A DNA stretch of 64,000 nucleotides from Entonaema liquescens (GCA_902805475.1 CADCSX010000010.1:1540001-1604000), one strand, 5' to 3'; shown: positions 34,304-46,722, numbered from the stretch's first letter. Notes: generated by a model not told the origin, from the letters alone. A program made the numbers and translations.

Positions 34304-35542
34304 TTATGCGTTCGGTCTCCATGCCTTGATAAATCCATCCTCGCCAGCGCTGAAGACCGTCTGCGCTTTGTCATAGAAACAGAAACTACGGACAATATCC
34401 GCGGAATGAGCTCCGGGTAAGCTCACACTATTATCTCGGTCCAGATTCCATCTTTGGCCTTGCGTCAAATGGATTAACTCGAAGGCTTGTTGGCTACACG
34501 TATCTCGAGGTTAGCGCGGATACAAGACCAATTCTGGTACGGGTTCAACTTACTCATGTGTACCAGCGCCAATCACTGCTCCAGTCCCATTCGATTTCGC
34601 AGTGACGTTAGCTATGTACTGGCAGCCAAGGGCCTCCCGCATATCACCAAAGTCAGTTGTTGCCGCTCCGTTTTCGTGGTTTTCGGCTACATCATAAAGA
34701 GCCAGCTTCTCATCGTGGGACAATGCGTATACTTCGGTATCATTTAGGAACCCTGCGTGGTGGATTGACGCGTCATGATTAAAGGTCTGAATTATGACTT
34801 CATCCTCATCAGTGATTCTTGTATCGCAAATGTTCACGAGTCCATCAGTTGATCCCGTAAGGAGAATATTGTGGTCGTTAGGATGGAAATTCAGCTAAGT
34901 TTTGTTAGCGTTGGGTATCTACCACCGGTAGTATAACAAAACCAACCTCTGTCACATCGTCGCTATGGACCTCTTTGTAATGAAGCTTAGGGGTGGGGGT
35001 TGAACGAACGTCCCTAATTACTTAGATCTAAGCATGGTATATCACCGCACATCTAGTCAGCACACTTACCATATTAATATGGATGCTTGGTGATCTTGTA
35101 GTTCGGTTCCGGCCACGACCGAGAAGCCAGCGCTTGAACATGCTAAAGACAGCACAGATACTCGATTATCTATATAAATCCTCAGCATTACGTCCATGAA
35201 ATACAAACGTGTCCAGCTGTTTGCCACAAACGAACCTGTTAATCTCGCTACCTCAGCCTGCCGTGCATCCTGCCTTAGATCCCACATCGACACGCTGCCA
35301 CCCTCGCCTGCCGTACAGACAATAGCGTTTCCTGCGTCATATGCCTTAGCACAGGTGATGTTGCCGTGTCGCGTGAGGAGGTTGAGTTGCGGTCCTGCCT
35401 TGAGATTTGTAGGATTAAATGAAGACAGTTTCTGATCCGAGGAAATAGTTGCTGGACCCGCTACGAGGGGAATGATGTCGAGAACGTAAACTTCCTCGCG
35501 GACGGGTATTCTGTACCCATCTACATAGGTGAGAGGATACAT
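34304..35542 (-). CDS. WD40-repeat protein, WDR89-like
   Basis: Five exons on the minus strand: 35236-35542, 35070-35169, 34947-35013, 34554-34894 and 34304-34493; 334 residues. Seen: WD-repeat blades with GEGGSVSMWDLRQ, ASILIW/DVRS across an intron, EVHSDDVTE, LLTGSTDGLVNICDTRI, a conserved GCQYIANVT, and a last blade FSAGEDGFIKAWRP. The arrangement matches WDR89-type proteins, seven-bladed propellers of unclear molecular role. Every exon junction falls within a conserved blade and restores it. Converges with FRG1. Confidence 0.88.
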
Positions 35543-36072
35543 GTTGCTTCTTACCTCTACTAAGAGGTTTCGAGTATTCTGTGTGTCTCTTAGACTAATT
35601 TATTGGCGCTTCCAAGGAAGCTAATGGAACGTCTGAGAACAGCTATAAACTAGCAATTGTATGCGATCCAGTATTTGACGTCTAGATTAAATCCTTTGAG
35701 GTTCTACTTTAACTTTTCTTTGCCATTGAAATATGAATATTCGTACTAATTTAGCCTTATGAAGACAAGACTTGATACTGAAACTTTCTGGCTGTTAAAA
35801 GTATAGCCCCACAAGCTGTGGCGCCACATTGACCAATCGGAAACAAGTTAATCTCTGACGTCGCTTCTCAACATATGCATGTACCTAGTACCACTATCTG
35901 TAGGTATGTACCATCCGATCTGGACAGCTTGTAAGTTCTAAGCCCCGGACGACATCCTTTCATACATGTACGACAACTTTTCCTTACACACCAATACTTA
36001 AATCATAACCTCCCTTGGAAACCATGATATTAATACGGCATTTAAAATCTTGCTCTTAGCAGAATTTCTACC
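35543..36072. promoter_or_regulatory. divergent upstream region
   Basis: Between the WD-repeat gene (minus) and the Hrd3 gene (plus). No gene seen. Confidence 0.6.
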
Positions 36073-38750
36073 ATGAGGCGTTGGCTCGTCTCGACACTCC
36101 GTATGTCTCGCCTTACAAATCCAATGTAGCTATAAGCTTGTGTGCGCTAACCCCTGCTCCAATCAGTGCTTTTGCAGGTTGTCGCTTTTACGTCTGCAGC
36201 CGATCAACAAGTATTAGAGGACGATACTGCGAACGCGAATCTTCAACAGGCTGATACCGATGTCGTTCAAGGCGAGCAACATGTCTGGGCTCCCTACCAA
36301 AGTGGTAAGCTACCGGTGCTTGTATGGTTTTGGGACGAGCAGCGGAGGGTCTAACATAGAATAGGATGGGAGCTTGTGCACGAAGCGATGACCGAATTCC
36401 GAAAAATAAAAACACCCTCTTTACATAGAAAGACGAAGAAACCAACTAGCGTTTTTGGAATATTGTTCCATTATTTACCAAAGATCTTACCGAGCCTACG
36501 AGTTAGCGCTCCTCCCCAGGAACATGCGCAACCAGTTATCACCGGTCCCTCCTCGAGGGCGTTAAACTCCTACAGCAGTCGGCCGAACAAAACAACACAG
36601 ATGCGATTTACCTTTTAGCGCAGTTTAACTTCTTCGGAAATTATTCCCACCCGAGGAATTTCAAGACCGCGTTCGATCACTACTATCGATTAGCTTCGTA
36701 TGGGAATAGCTCCGCGCAGTATATGGTAGGATTAATGTATGCGACGGGACTTGGGGACGCGGTGGAGCGGGATCAAGCAAAGGCTCTATTATACCATACT
36801 TTTGCCGCTGATGCGGGCCACACGAGATCAGAAATGACGCTTGCGGCCCGCCATGTAAGCGGCGTCGGTGTACCTAAGAGTTGCGAGATGGCATGCAAGT
36901 ATTATAAGAGGGTAGCGGATAAGGCTATGGTTTGGTTCCGATCAGGGCCGCCTGGTGGAATGGCCCTTACGCCGGAAGCTCATCGACTGTCTGACGACGT
37001 CGGTGGTGTCTACGGCGAGGGAGCCAGCGTTGTGAGTTCCGGTATCAATGCTTTGAAAGCAGACCCTAGTTCACACGCCTACGCCGCTATCGACGATGTC
37101 ATTGAATACCTTGATTTAATGTCTCAAAAGGGCGATTTCAAGGCATCTTTTAACCTTGGGAGGCTTTATTATGAAGGACAACGGGGTCTTGAAAGAAACG
37201 TTGACCTGGCTCGACGATATTTTGCCGCAGTAACAACGATGTACTGGCGCACTAAGGATGGGCGCCCGGTTGACCAGCCAAAACCCCAACTAGAGAAATA
37301 TGCTAGTAAAGCTGCTGGCTATATTGGCCGTATGTGGTTACGTGGAGAGGGCGTCAGGCAGGACTATAAGTTAGCAAAGGGATGGTTTGAGCGTGGAATT
37401 AAGCATGGCGATGCCCAATCCCAATGGGGCTTAGGGATCATGAATCTTCACGGTCTTGGCGTGCCGAAGAATGTTTCTAAGGCCACAGAGCTTTTTAAGG
37501 CGTCGGCAGATCAGGACTTCAGTCTTTCTCATGTTGCCTTGGGGGCTCTTCACCTCGATCAAGGTACTCCTGACGATCTGAAAATTGCCAGTTCTTACTT
37601 TGAAGCAGCTGTTCGATGGGCTAACATCGAGGCGCAATACTATCTGGCTGAGATGATGCATCACGGCGTTGGAAGAGATAAGACTTGTGGTATGGCCATG
37701 GCCTATTATAAGAGCGTCGCCGAGAGAGCAGAGCCTCTAGTGTCATCTTGGGCAGAGGCTAACCAAGCCTACGAAGATGGTGACTACGAGCTGGCATTCC
37801 TCGATTATCTAATTGCCGCAGAGCAAGGATATGAGAAAGCGCAGAACAATGTCGCGTTCATGCTGGACCCGTCCCAGTCACGACTCCCCCTACCGCCATG
37901 GCTTCACCGCCAGCCAGCGAAGCCTAATTTGCTTCAGAATTCTGCCCTCGCGCTGATCTACTGGACTAGATCAGCTATACAATCTAACATTGATTCACTT
38001 GTCAAAATGGGCGATTACTATCTTGATGGCATCGGTACTGAACCTGCGTTTGACAAAGCTGCCCAGTGCTATACTGGTGCGTCGGAGTACTTCCAAAGCG
38101 CACAAGCTCTTTACAACCTGGGTTGGATGCACGAGAACGGAGTTGGCCTAACACAGGATTTTCACCTCGCGAAGAGATACTACGACCAAGCCCTCGAGGC
38201 TAATGAGGAAGCTTACCTCCCCGTAACCCTGAGCCTCCTTAAACTCCGAGCGCGTAGTGCTTGGAATACTTTTACTCATGGTCGGATCAACTCAATTCAA
38301 GACGAGCCTTGTAAGTATTGTTCATTTCTCCTATCATGCTGCATCAAATGGGCTGAAGCTAACATGCGCATTTCGATAGCGCCTAGAAAGGACTGGTCTC
38401 TCAGCGAGTGGATCGCTAATTTCCTTCAGGAGGACTTATACTACGAGGAGGGATACGAAACTTTTGACGAGGGCATGATTACCGGCAGCGACGGGGAACC
38501 GCTAAACGACGGCCTCGAGGATGTAGATGCCGTAGTCGAGAGTTTGATTATTCTGGGGTTGGTCGGGGCTATAGTATTCCTCATGTATTACCGCGCGCGC
38601 AGACAGCAGGCGCACGCACAGGCCGAGGCCGAAGCAGCGAGACAAGGACAGCAAGGAGGAGCTGGTATACAGCAGCAGGGAGGTGGCTTGTTTCCGCAGC
38701 CGGGTGCCCCGGATTTTAGAAACTGGGCTGCGGAGGCTGTAGGTCAATAG
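36073..38750 (+). CDS. hrd3: ERAD ubiquitin-ligase subunit Hrd3/Sel1, one frameshift
   Basis: Exons 36073-36100, 36167-36304, 36365-38310 and 38380-38750. Hrd3/SEL1L is the luminal scaffold of the Hrd1 ligase that recognises misfolded ER proteins. Seen: a signal peptide completed by the first splice (MRRWLVSTLLLLQVVAFTSA), many Sel1-type TPR repeats with A-x-LG-x-MY/GxGV patterns, a single membrane span near the C-terminus (SLIILGLVGAIVFLMYY), and a basic, Gln/Gly-rich cytosolic tail. Within exon 3 the frame changes near 36560: GPSSRA in the first frame must join VKLLQQSAEQNN in the next, which needs one additional base. With it, all exon phases agree, giving about 840 residues. The last intron (38311-38379, 69 nt) has no stop and keeps frame. 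Because the gene is conserved and otherwise intact, a missing base in the assembly is the likelier explanation. Confidence 0.88.
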
Positions 38751-39332
38751 GAAAGAGGGATATGGCCTCCTTAGACACTTAACATGTGCATTGTATTGTA
38801 TGGAATGAACGAATGAATGAATAGTGTATTCAATCATGAATTAGGCATTTATGCCCGACTTTTTGAGTTTATGCTATTCTTCGATATGGGCGTGCTAGAT
38901 TAGGTTAATACGCCGATTAAACTGCAGTCGCTAATTAGGTCCTGACAATAAGGTTGTGTATAATGTTGAGACGCCCTTGACATTATTCAGGATTCGGAAC
39001 AGGAAACTACCTGCCTACATATATGCTGGTGGTAACAGCAAGTTACACAAGCAGTACAAATCATGTCATGTCTCTTTCCTTTCCTTGGGAACTTCCTCCT
39101 ATTAGCGCGTTCATTACGCAGACTTCTTTCCCCATCATCCGCACACCTAGGCAGATAGAGATGGAAGGCACAAGTCAGGTACAAGCAAAGGCTACTTATG
39201 TATTCTACGAAACACAAGATCTGACTCCCAGAACTTAACTCCAAGTTCTTACACCTACACCAATAATCACTTCATACAAATCCCTTTTTCATTGATTCCC
39301 CAACGCTACCTACGACTAGCAAGCAAGTAACT
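38751..39332. other. intergenic
   Basis: No gene seen. The first 100 bases contain GAATGAACGAATGAATGAAT-like direct repeats near 38804-38822. Confidence 0.6.
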
Positions 39333-39992
39333 ATGTCAAAGCGCAAGAATATGCAACCAGAAGAATTACAAAACGAGATACCCTGGATTCAACAACCACA
39401 AAAACGTGTGAAGCCTAATGATATGGATGAAGAAGATATCGAAATGGAAGACGCGACTCGTGATCCTAGTAAACTCGACCCATGGGGTTGGAGCATAGAC
39501 TATGCCTGGGAAGAACCCCCTAACAATTTTCTGGATGCCTATCCAGAAGAAATGCTTCAGTCATTTAATATACCAAGGTGGTGGGGAGACCAAGAAAAGC
39601 GACGATGGGATTTTCCGTCCCCCTTATCTATTCACGACAACGAAGATAATATCATCTACATCGTTACACGTTCTACTGTAAGCAATGACAACTGGGGACC
39701 CGATGATGTGATCGGTTTTACAAGCTTCGAAGTCGAGGGGACGTATCTCACTCTCAAAACTGCCACTTTTCAGGCCCTTAAAGTTTACTACGAGAAGCAT
39801 GTGGAGAAATCGGGGAAATGGGACGGCTCCAAGCTGAGAATGGTCAAGGAATTCGATATCTGGCGTGCCGAAGAACAAAGTTGGTGGATAGACGATAGCG
39901 GCCTCTTGAAACTTCGGTTTGCTGAGATAAATCTCAACGGCCGTTGTGAAATACGCGTTCAGAAGCAGTGGGTTCGCGAGTCACCTTGGTAG
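39333..39992 (+). CDS. hypothetical Trp-rich acidic protein
   Basis: Intronless frame of 219 residues, not recognised. Seen: a charged N-terminus with acidic stretch DMDEEDIEMED, an unusually high tryptophan content (for example WGWSIDYAWEEPP, RWWGDQEKRRW, SWWIDD), and a C-terminal half of predicted beta and helix character (LKLRFAEINLNGRCEIRV). No signal peptide or membrane span. Codon use and length support a real gene; function unknown, possibly a lineage-restricted nuclear protein. Confidence 0.65.
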   Translation: MSKRKNMQPEELQNEIPWIQQPQKRVKPNDMDEEDIEMEDATRDPSKLDPWGWSIDYAWEEPPNNFLDAYPEEMLQSFNIPRWWGDQEKRRWDFPSPLSIHDNEDNIIYIVTRSTVSNDNWGPDDVIGFTSFEVEGTYLTLKTATFQALKVYYEKHVEKSGKWDGSKLRMVKEFDIWRAEEQSWWIDDSGLLKLRFAEINLNGRCEIRVQKQWVRESPW

Positions 39993-40721
39993 GGTGATCC
40001 TAGTTGCTGGTAGGCTAAACCATATCCTGTGAGAATCGGGGGTGTTGTCATTGGCAAACTAAGACTAATACAGCAGACGTAGACCCATCCATACACATTC
40101 CCCTCAAAATATCATACGACCTGATGTCTAGATAATAATTTCAATCCAAGTCAACAGACAGTCATAAGAAAGGAAGCTGAAGCGAGCGGTCCAGGTGCCC
40201 TCTATTCATATGTATCCAGGACATAACATGAGTCCCTCACAGCACATTAAACTTGGCGATTTGCGTACCTGAGGATATGTAACTTGGTCTCTACTTCTGT
40301 AGCACATTCATAAAATCATGACTATTAAGAGTATTACACAGCATTAGTCTCCAGTCCAGAAGAAACAGAATACCCAACTGTTTTAATATATTATCATTGC
40401 TAACTATTCAATCCACTGAACAAGCTGAGTAATTTGTAGAACATAGGCAGAAGACGAAACCCATATATGCAAGGTCCATCTTCCACTTTCCGGTCACCCT
40501 TCAATCCAAAAAGTCTCAGCTACCTCTCCCATCTCAAGGACAGTAATAGGTACCAAACTTGATTATCTCCGTATCTCAGTACAAAGATATCTTCAGCCGA
40601 GTACTTCGCTTTGGCATCGATCCGCACGGCCAAACACCCAACCTTTTACGTAGTCTTCCCACACCATCGCCCCTTTTAACTACTCTTAGCCACATCACAT
40701 TATAGTATCTTTGCAATCGCG
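39993..40721. other. intergenic
   Basis: No gene seen; presumably the promoter of the small Cys-rich gene that follows. Confidence 0.6.
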
Positions 40722-40955
40722 ATGTGTACCGTATGGTGGCACGCTACTGAGTGCATTACCTGCGGAATATTTTGTGAACCAAGGTACTTTTGGAAGCGGG
40801 AGGCCTGCTCCAAGGTCCGCCGAACCAAAAAAGGGTTTGGCACTTGCGGTAGCAGGCTGACAAAGGAGAAAAAGGGCGGCACCGTTTACAGGTGCGGTAT
40901 ATGTCAGAGGCTATACAACGAGCGAATGGCTAGACGGGCGGCCGAGGGCCGTTGA
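40722..40955 (+). CDS. small Cys-rich protein, zinc-ribbon-like (copy 1)
   Basis: 77 residues. Seven cysteines with spacing suggestive of a zinc-binding fold: MC at the start, ECITCGIFC, then EAC, FGTCG and YRCGICQ. The C-terminus is basic (RLYNERMARRAAEGR). There is no signal peptide, which argues against a secreted effector. It pairs with a similar small gene 0.7 kb downstream in the same orientation. Small fungal proteins beginning MC with a terminal CxxC are common and uncharacterised. Confidence 0.6.
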   Translation: MCTVWWHATECITCGIFCEPRYFWKREACSKVRRTKKGFGTCGSRLTKEKKGGTVYRCGICQRLYNERMARRAAEGR

Positions 40956-41635
40956 AGTTAAATCTTGACGCTACTTCCTATACGGTGCGGGAGGGGGCTA
41001 GGATGAGCTCTCGCCCGCCAGGCACATTTTCTGGTATATCAGGAAATTGTCATCATTAGTAGTGGAGGAACTAAGGTAGAATTATTTCGGTCAGAATCCA
41101 TGTTGCTGCATTATGGTCTTTTAAGCATTAGCATTTTATGGTAGTTAATCCAATATCATATTTAAACGAAGAAAAAAGAAAGCGCCCAGAACAATATGAC
41201 AAGGTGGCTGTTACCAGCATTGGATGGTATCATACTACTACTGACACAGAACTGTCCACATTTAATGATTTGTGACTGTCAAAGGCACACCTCACTCCTT
41301 ACTCAAAGATGAACGCAAGGTAGTAAGAACTACACATCCTACCATAGTAACTCTTTAAGTCAATAGTCAAGTCAGGAAGTACGACAATGGCAAGAAAGTG
41401 GACATATATAAACAGGATGTCTCCTTGGCCTCCCAGTGCCTAATATCTAATTCATCTCCACATAACTTCCCTCACTATCGCATCTTCTAGTAACGATATC
41501 TCCAACCGAAAATCCCCTTTCGAAATCCTGCTACAGGCCGAATATCAAAGCCACCATTTAGCTTCATCCTTATCTACTCTCCCTCCCTCCCTCGCCGCCC
41601 TTTACCTTTGGATAGCCTGTGCATCTCCGATCGCA
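40956..41635. other. intergenic between the Cys-rich pair
   Basis: No gene seen; the CT-rich stretch just before 41636 (about 41570-41620) looks like a fungal leader. Confidence 0.5.
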
Positions 41636-41899
41636 ATGTGTCACGAGGACACGAGTTCAATACGGTGTAAGGATGACGGGGGCCACGAGCTTGGGCCCTA
41701 TGAAGTCCAAAAGTATATATGCCTCGCAGCTGAGGGCACGTTTGGTAAATGTGGTAAAATCGAATTTTCCACATTTATCCGCGAGACAGTAGAATGCTGT
41801 GCTCTTTGTAAGACGCGTCGGGAATTGGAAGCCCTTCTTGGTCCTCTAGCCGGTCCATGGGAACCGAAAGAGACGAACAAGACGAATCCATCTAAGTAG
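41636..41899 (+). CDS. small Cys-rich protein, zinc-ribbon-like (copy 2)
   Basis: 87 residues with the same plan as the gene at 40722: MC at the start, an internal Cys, a TFGKCG turn aligning with GFGTCG of copy 1, and VECCALCKTRRE aligning with YRCGICQRLYNE. Lys/Pro-rich tail, no signal peptide. The two are likely tandem duplicates that have diverged strongly. Function unknown; metal binding is inferred from cysteine spacing. Confidence 0.6.
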   Translation: MCHEDTSSIRCKDDGGHELGPYEVQKYICLAAEGTFGKCGKIEFSTFIRETVECCALCKTRRELEALLGPLAGPWEPKETNKTNPSK

Positions 41900-44161
41900 C
41901 CGCATATCACCACCGAGATGTTGGGTTAGGACGTGTCGGAGGAGGCGATGTCGCCCGTATTTTGCCTGGTTGGGATTCGTGAGCTTGGGCGCGCTTTTCT
42001 ATGCGTTTTTATATCGATACTCGACTTGTACCTTCACCTTTGATTGTATTACTTTACAGTTAACAGAGTATTTATTAAGTAAATTGTACTTCGATAGCCA
42101 TAGACCATGTCTACGTGTGATATTTAGTACCAATAATGAAATCCAACGACCCAAGGAGAGAAAATTGCCAACTCTGAGTCCTTCAGGGGCTATAAGCCCA
42201 AGGCCCCCTTCTCATTATAGCCCTCTTATTCAGAACCGAAATGATAGTTTTTAATTTTAATACTTATCGTCTTAAGGCTAGCGGACTAAGTTCGCTTAAA
42301 TGGAATTAAACTGTCCATTAAGTTCAGATTTTGAAAAGCTGTTCCTTATTCCGAGTTACTTGAGCCAAACACTAAACTCCAAAAATTTGATCTAATGAGA
42401 TACCTTCTACAGATACCTTGCATATCACATTTTGATCTTGTTCTTTCGCTTGCTTTCCGTCGATTACGCAAGGGTGCGTAGGTCTCTTTGATGCTACCTC
42501 GTGAGCAAACTCTACAGACTGCGACGTTAGAGTATTATTCTCGGCTACCGACACAATACTAACCATTCTGAAAGGACCACGTGGTTGAATCCCGGATTTT
42601 CGGGTTTGGTATATTGGGAAGTATATATACACTCAGCTATAGCCTTCAGGTATCCCCCTCTACCTACATATTGGTTGATGGCGCTTGGTTCAATAGCCTT
42701 TCCAGGTGAAGCTAGGCAAACACTAAGATTCCTAATGCTCCTCAGGGTACTAGGTACTCCTTAGGCATATAATTAGACCATTCAAAAATAATTCTACGTT
42801 GGCAACATGGTATGAATGCCTCAACGGTACTCGGTGATGTTACACCAGCTGATATTAGGGTTGCACCCGAACCCGCCACCCAAGACGGCCTACTTGGAAG
42901 CGTGACTAGACTAAACTCCCAACACAAGGAATGCTGATACTTCATCCAGTCCTTATCGCCTACTACATGGAATCATCGGTGAAGTGAGTTGCTGTTACGG
43001 GTATAAGAACCCAAGGTTTTGACGAAAATAGACGGCTACTTGACGCATGTAGTATGCAGGTAAGTATAAACGAACGCCGGGCTACTAAGTCTTGTCTATA
43101 TCCACTGAATTGGTCAGTGAGGGTTGATAATGCAAGGTTTATATCGAGGTATCCATTTCTAGAGCAAGGGTGCGATCGGGAATGATATATTCAGTAGGTA
43201 GTAGACGAAAATGTTATGGAGCGCCTACATTTACTTGGCCTGCTAAAATGAGCAAAAGACCAAAGATTGAATTGGCATCTTTTCAATGCATTGAACTTTG
43301 GGTTACACTGACTATCAGCATCGCCAATATATAAACTAACTGCAGCTTATGTCGTCAGATGGTTGGCCGATGTTTCTTACATCATGCCTCAGATATCTAC
43401 TAAGCTTGTGTTGGAGTCGTGACGCGGCGGGCTTCTAATTGGAGTGTGTGCTGCAGTTGGTTCACAGTTTGGGGAGCATTGTCCAGCCGCCGTAGGATCA
43501 AAAGTGTTATAAAAAAAGAGGTATTAGTGCCGTCGTATTGAAGGATGTGAAGGTGAGGCACGGGACTTGGCTCAACATGGCAACAAAGCAGGGTCTACAC
43601 CATCTTTTGTGATCGTTCGCATTAGTGCTAGTCTTGCTACCTGATAGAGGCATATCACAGATGTATACGGAATAGCTTTTCATGTTTATCATGGATCTGA
43701 GCATCAACTTAGGTAGACACTGTTCTGGACTAGTGTAATTCGAGATAGGATAATTCCATTGCCATGTCGGCTTTATTGTACGATATACATTCACTCACCG
43801 ATTACTTATATTAACAAGTAATCGCTAAGCAGATAGAACCAAGATTGGCCCTATTAGCCTGCAGCGCAGTAAGAACGGCGGCAGCTTGGCTAAATGAAGC
43901 TATTTACAGGGGTTAACCCACGTGGCATCCCTGACCCCCATCCCGTTCCCGTATGACCTTGGCGACGTTCATCATTATCATTGAACCGTAAAAGATTCCT
44001 CGAGGCTTGATCCATTGATCCGTCAATGAATGGGTGCCCATCTCGAATCTGAGCGTTTGCAACGTTGTTAGATGCATGCTCTGAAAAAGGTCTGGTGACT
44101 GGGGCGACCTCCATCGTCAATGTAACGGTCTTGACCCGTTTTAATCACATGTCTTGTCCTT
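41900..44161. other. gene-poor region
   Basis: No supportable gene over 2.2 kb. Minus-strand frames at 42372-42632 and 43890-44120 have protein-like composition but no recognisable domain and no homolog I can name. Confidence 0.5.
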
Positions 44162-45289
44162 TCAATCTACATCCTTGCTAACAAAAGCTATAGCGTCCTC
44201 CACCGAGGCGGTGGCCTCTTCTGTTAAGCCAACCATCCTATGTGATAGGATAAGGTCGTGTGGTGCGTGCTTTATTGTGTGGAACTTCACTTTGTTGCCC
44301 TCAATTCCTTCCATTGCCTCTGCGAATTTCTTGTTCTCGTCGTAGAACACTTCGGCTTCTCCAGCTTGGACATATAGCGGCACACTAGTCTTGAATGGGT
44401 GTGTCATGGGGGAAAAGTACGGCGCTACCTCCGGTGTCATTCCACCTTCGGGCAGGTACTTATCGTATCCGGTCTGGAGAACGGGATAGTTAATACAGTC
44501 GGTCCGTAACTTCGGAGAGTCTCCGTATTGACTCTTAGCATCATCGGTGACATGAATCCATGGCGAGTATGCCAATACACCACCAGGTAACGGGAGCTTC
44601 TGAGTTTCTTCCAAGTACCTTAGTAGTCCTACGGCAACGTTTCCACCGGCCGAGTCTCCTAAGAAGATGATATCCTTCGGGTCAATACCGAGGTCTAATA
44701 CGTAGTTATAAAAGGTGAGCGCATCTTGGATTGAAGCTGGGAATCGACCGGCAGGAGAAGTGGCAAGTCGATACTGAGCGAAGAAGACTCTGGCGCCCGG
44801 AACACGTCTTACTAGATCCGAGACGATATTGGACCCTTCGTAGGGGTCAAATGCAAAGACAAAAGCACCTCCAGGGAAAACAAGGATGACTTTCGATTTG
44901 TCTATAGTTACTGGACCACCGAGACCCGCGTCCCAAAGTCCTGCCAAGGGCACCGGTTTGATAGCTGCTGGCGACAGGACACCGGAGTAAAGCTCGTCCT
45001 CACCAGGCTCGATATAAGCAAATCGTTCTTTCGCTTTCTCTGGAGTTAGGGGTCGAAGACTTGAAAGACCGATAACAGAGACGAGGTTAAAGAATATGCG
45101 TATAATATAAGTTGCTACACTCGTTCTTATGGTCCATTCCCGTATAGGTCGTAGTGAAGGGATTGTGTAATAGATTATAAGTGAGATAAGTAAAATGGAA
45201 GCTTTAGAGTGAAGTATATTAGGTAAAGGGCCTTGAGCGGCTGGGTTTCGCGTGTTAATGCCATCGTGGAAGTACAGTATAAAGTACAC
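44162..45289 (-). CDS. membrane-anchored alpha/beta hydrolase (HSL-type esterase)
   Basis: Intronless frame of 375 residues. Family: hormone-sensitive-lipase-type alpha/beta hydrolases (abhydrolase_3), esterases acting on short- to medium-chain esters or xenobiotics. Seen: an N-terminal hydrophobic stretch at about residues 30-75 (ILLISLIIYYTI and YIIRIFFNLVSVIGL) likely anchoring it to ER or lipid droplets; FPGGAF (139-144) in the place of the oxyanion HGGG motif; nucleophile elbow GDSAGGNVA with Ser near 213; an acidic residue in AGEAEVFYDEN; and His near 344 in HAPHD. The triad is therefore complete. No adjacent pathway partners are visible. Confidence 0.9.
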   Translation of the reverse strand: MYFILYFHDGINTRNPAAQGPLPNILHSKASILLISLIIYYTIPSLRPIREWTIRTSVATYIIRIFFNLVSVIGLSSLRPLTPEKAKERFAYIEPGEDELYSGVLSPAAIKPVPLAGLWDAGLGGPVTIDKSKVILVFPGGAFVFAFDPYEGSNIVSDLVRRVPGARVFFAQYRLATSPAGRFPASIQDALTFYNYVLDLGIDPKDIIFLGDSAGGNVAVGLLRYLEETQKLPLPGGVLAYSPWIHVTDDAKSQYGDSPKLRTDCINYPVLQTGYDKYLPEGGMTPEVAPYFSPMTHPFKTSVPLYVQAGEAEVFYDENKKFAEAMEGIEGNKVKFHTIKHAPHDLILSHRMVGLTEEATASVEDAIAFVSKDVD

Positions 45290-46722
45290 TATGAAGAGAT
45301 AGCAAGATGAGTAAGGTAAAAGCTGAGGTGAGGATGTCTAATTCATAAGAGAGAAAATAGAGAGGAAACAAAGCCTAGTTATAAAGGCAAAGATATATGC
45401 ACCAATTCTCAGCCTCTTACTTAGAGAAGTGGTTGATCACTTTGGTTCTCCTCTCCACAAACAAGAAATCACATTTGTTTCGGGATTCGGACTACGCAAC
45501 TAGCATTAGCACATTAACACATGCAATACCATGAAGCCATCACTACTGCGGAGCAAAGAACTACTGTGTTGCAATGCAGATGGTTGTTGTGCACAGCTGG
45601 ACCTTCCGGCATTAGTGGCCGCAGGGTAGCATCGTGCTGCAACGATGCGACCAAGGGTCGTACCGCGCATGGTTGACGTTAATAAATTCGCCGTGTTTGG
45701 CGGCTGGCCCTAGGTGAGAAAACGGCAGTTATATGCCTATTACGTGATGAATGCTTGATGTATGCATACCAGCCTACTTCCAACTATGATTGAAAAGTCT
45801 ATGCTGACGTTAGTATTGGGGTAGTGTTATAGACTTGAGTAAACGAACCAGGTTTCTGTTGTAATATTTGCTTTTTCTTTTTTCCCTAAAGAGAAAAAAA
45901 GCAAATATGCCACCACTACTAAAACGAATAATATTACTGATAGATACAATCGACCTCTTTCTTCCCCAGTTTCCTACCCCAATCATTTCATTGCACTAGT
46001 GTATATCTCGTAACTGTAGCCCGTGAGCTCCATGCTATGGTGCCATCACGATGAACAAAAGGGGTAATAAATTCGGCCCCCCCAGAGATAGCCGTTGGTC
46101 TGTGATTGTATAAGCTTAAGTAGTGGAGTTATAGACCCACGTGGAGGGGGGTCTCTTAAGCCTTAAAGTGGTCCGTATGCTATAGTCAACCAGGTTGGTG
46201 ATGTTGCGATTTGACAGTGGAGATATAAGTGTGAGATATTGTAAGGGTATTCTAGTGAGAGAACAATGATTGGTGGGCTGTCCCGGAGTCAATGTCCTTC
46301 ACGTGGGGGCTCCTGAATGTATGTAACTACATCTGCGATGTGACAAGCTTGTTGCAGGACAAATATACCATGCTCTCGTTGCATGTTGATATTATACCTG
46401 CATGCATCGTAGCCTTAAATGTAGTTCTCCCCCGATCTAGTGGGGTAAACCCGAGACGTAATTCGAGACCGTAATTATTTTATTCACAGTGTATCTAATA
46501 GTTGCGTTCACATGCCTGTGTATCCGAGCTCCCCGTGCCCTGCCAGTTGTTTTGCAGCACAGACCCGTACCCCGGTTGTGGCCTGAGATGCCAGGAAGCT
46601 CAAACAATACGCAAGTGACTTATGCCTCGGCTTCGACAAGTATGCGCTTTGGAAATGATAGGCCCGTTAGAATACACGGGATTCAGCTTTGATAAGTACA
46701 AACTATTGATATTATTATATTA
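45290..46722. other. intergenic with an A/T hairpin
   Basis: No gene supportable. At 45864-45876 and 45896-45908 lie perfect 13-base inverted arms (ATATTTGCTTTTT and its complement) with a 19-base loop. Frames at 46292-46474 and 46489-46692 have no recognisable domain. Confidence 0.5.

Noticed and set aside
42372..42632. 86-codon minus-strand frame
   Set aside because: Protein-like composition but no recognisable motif, splice partner or neighbour to support a gene.
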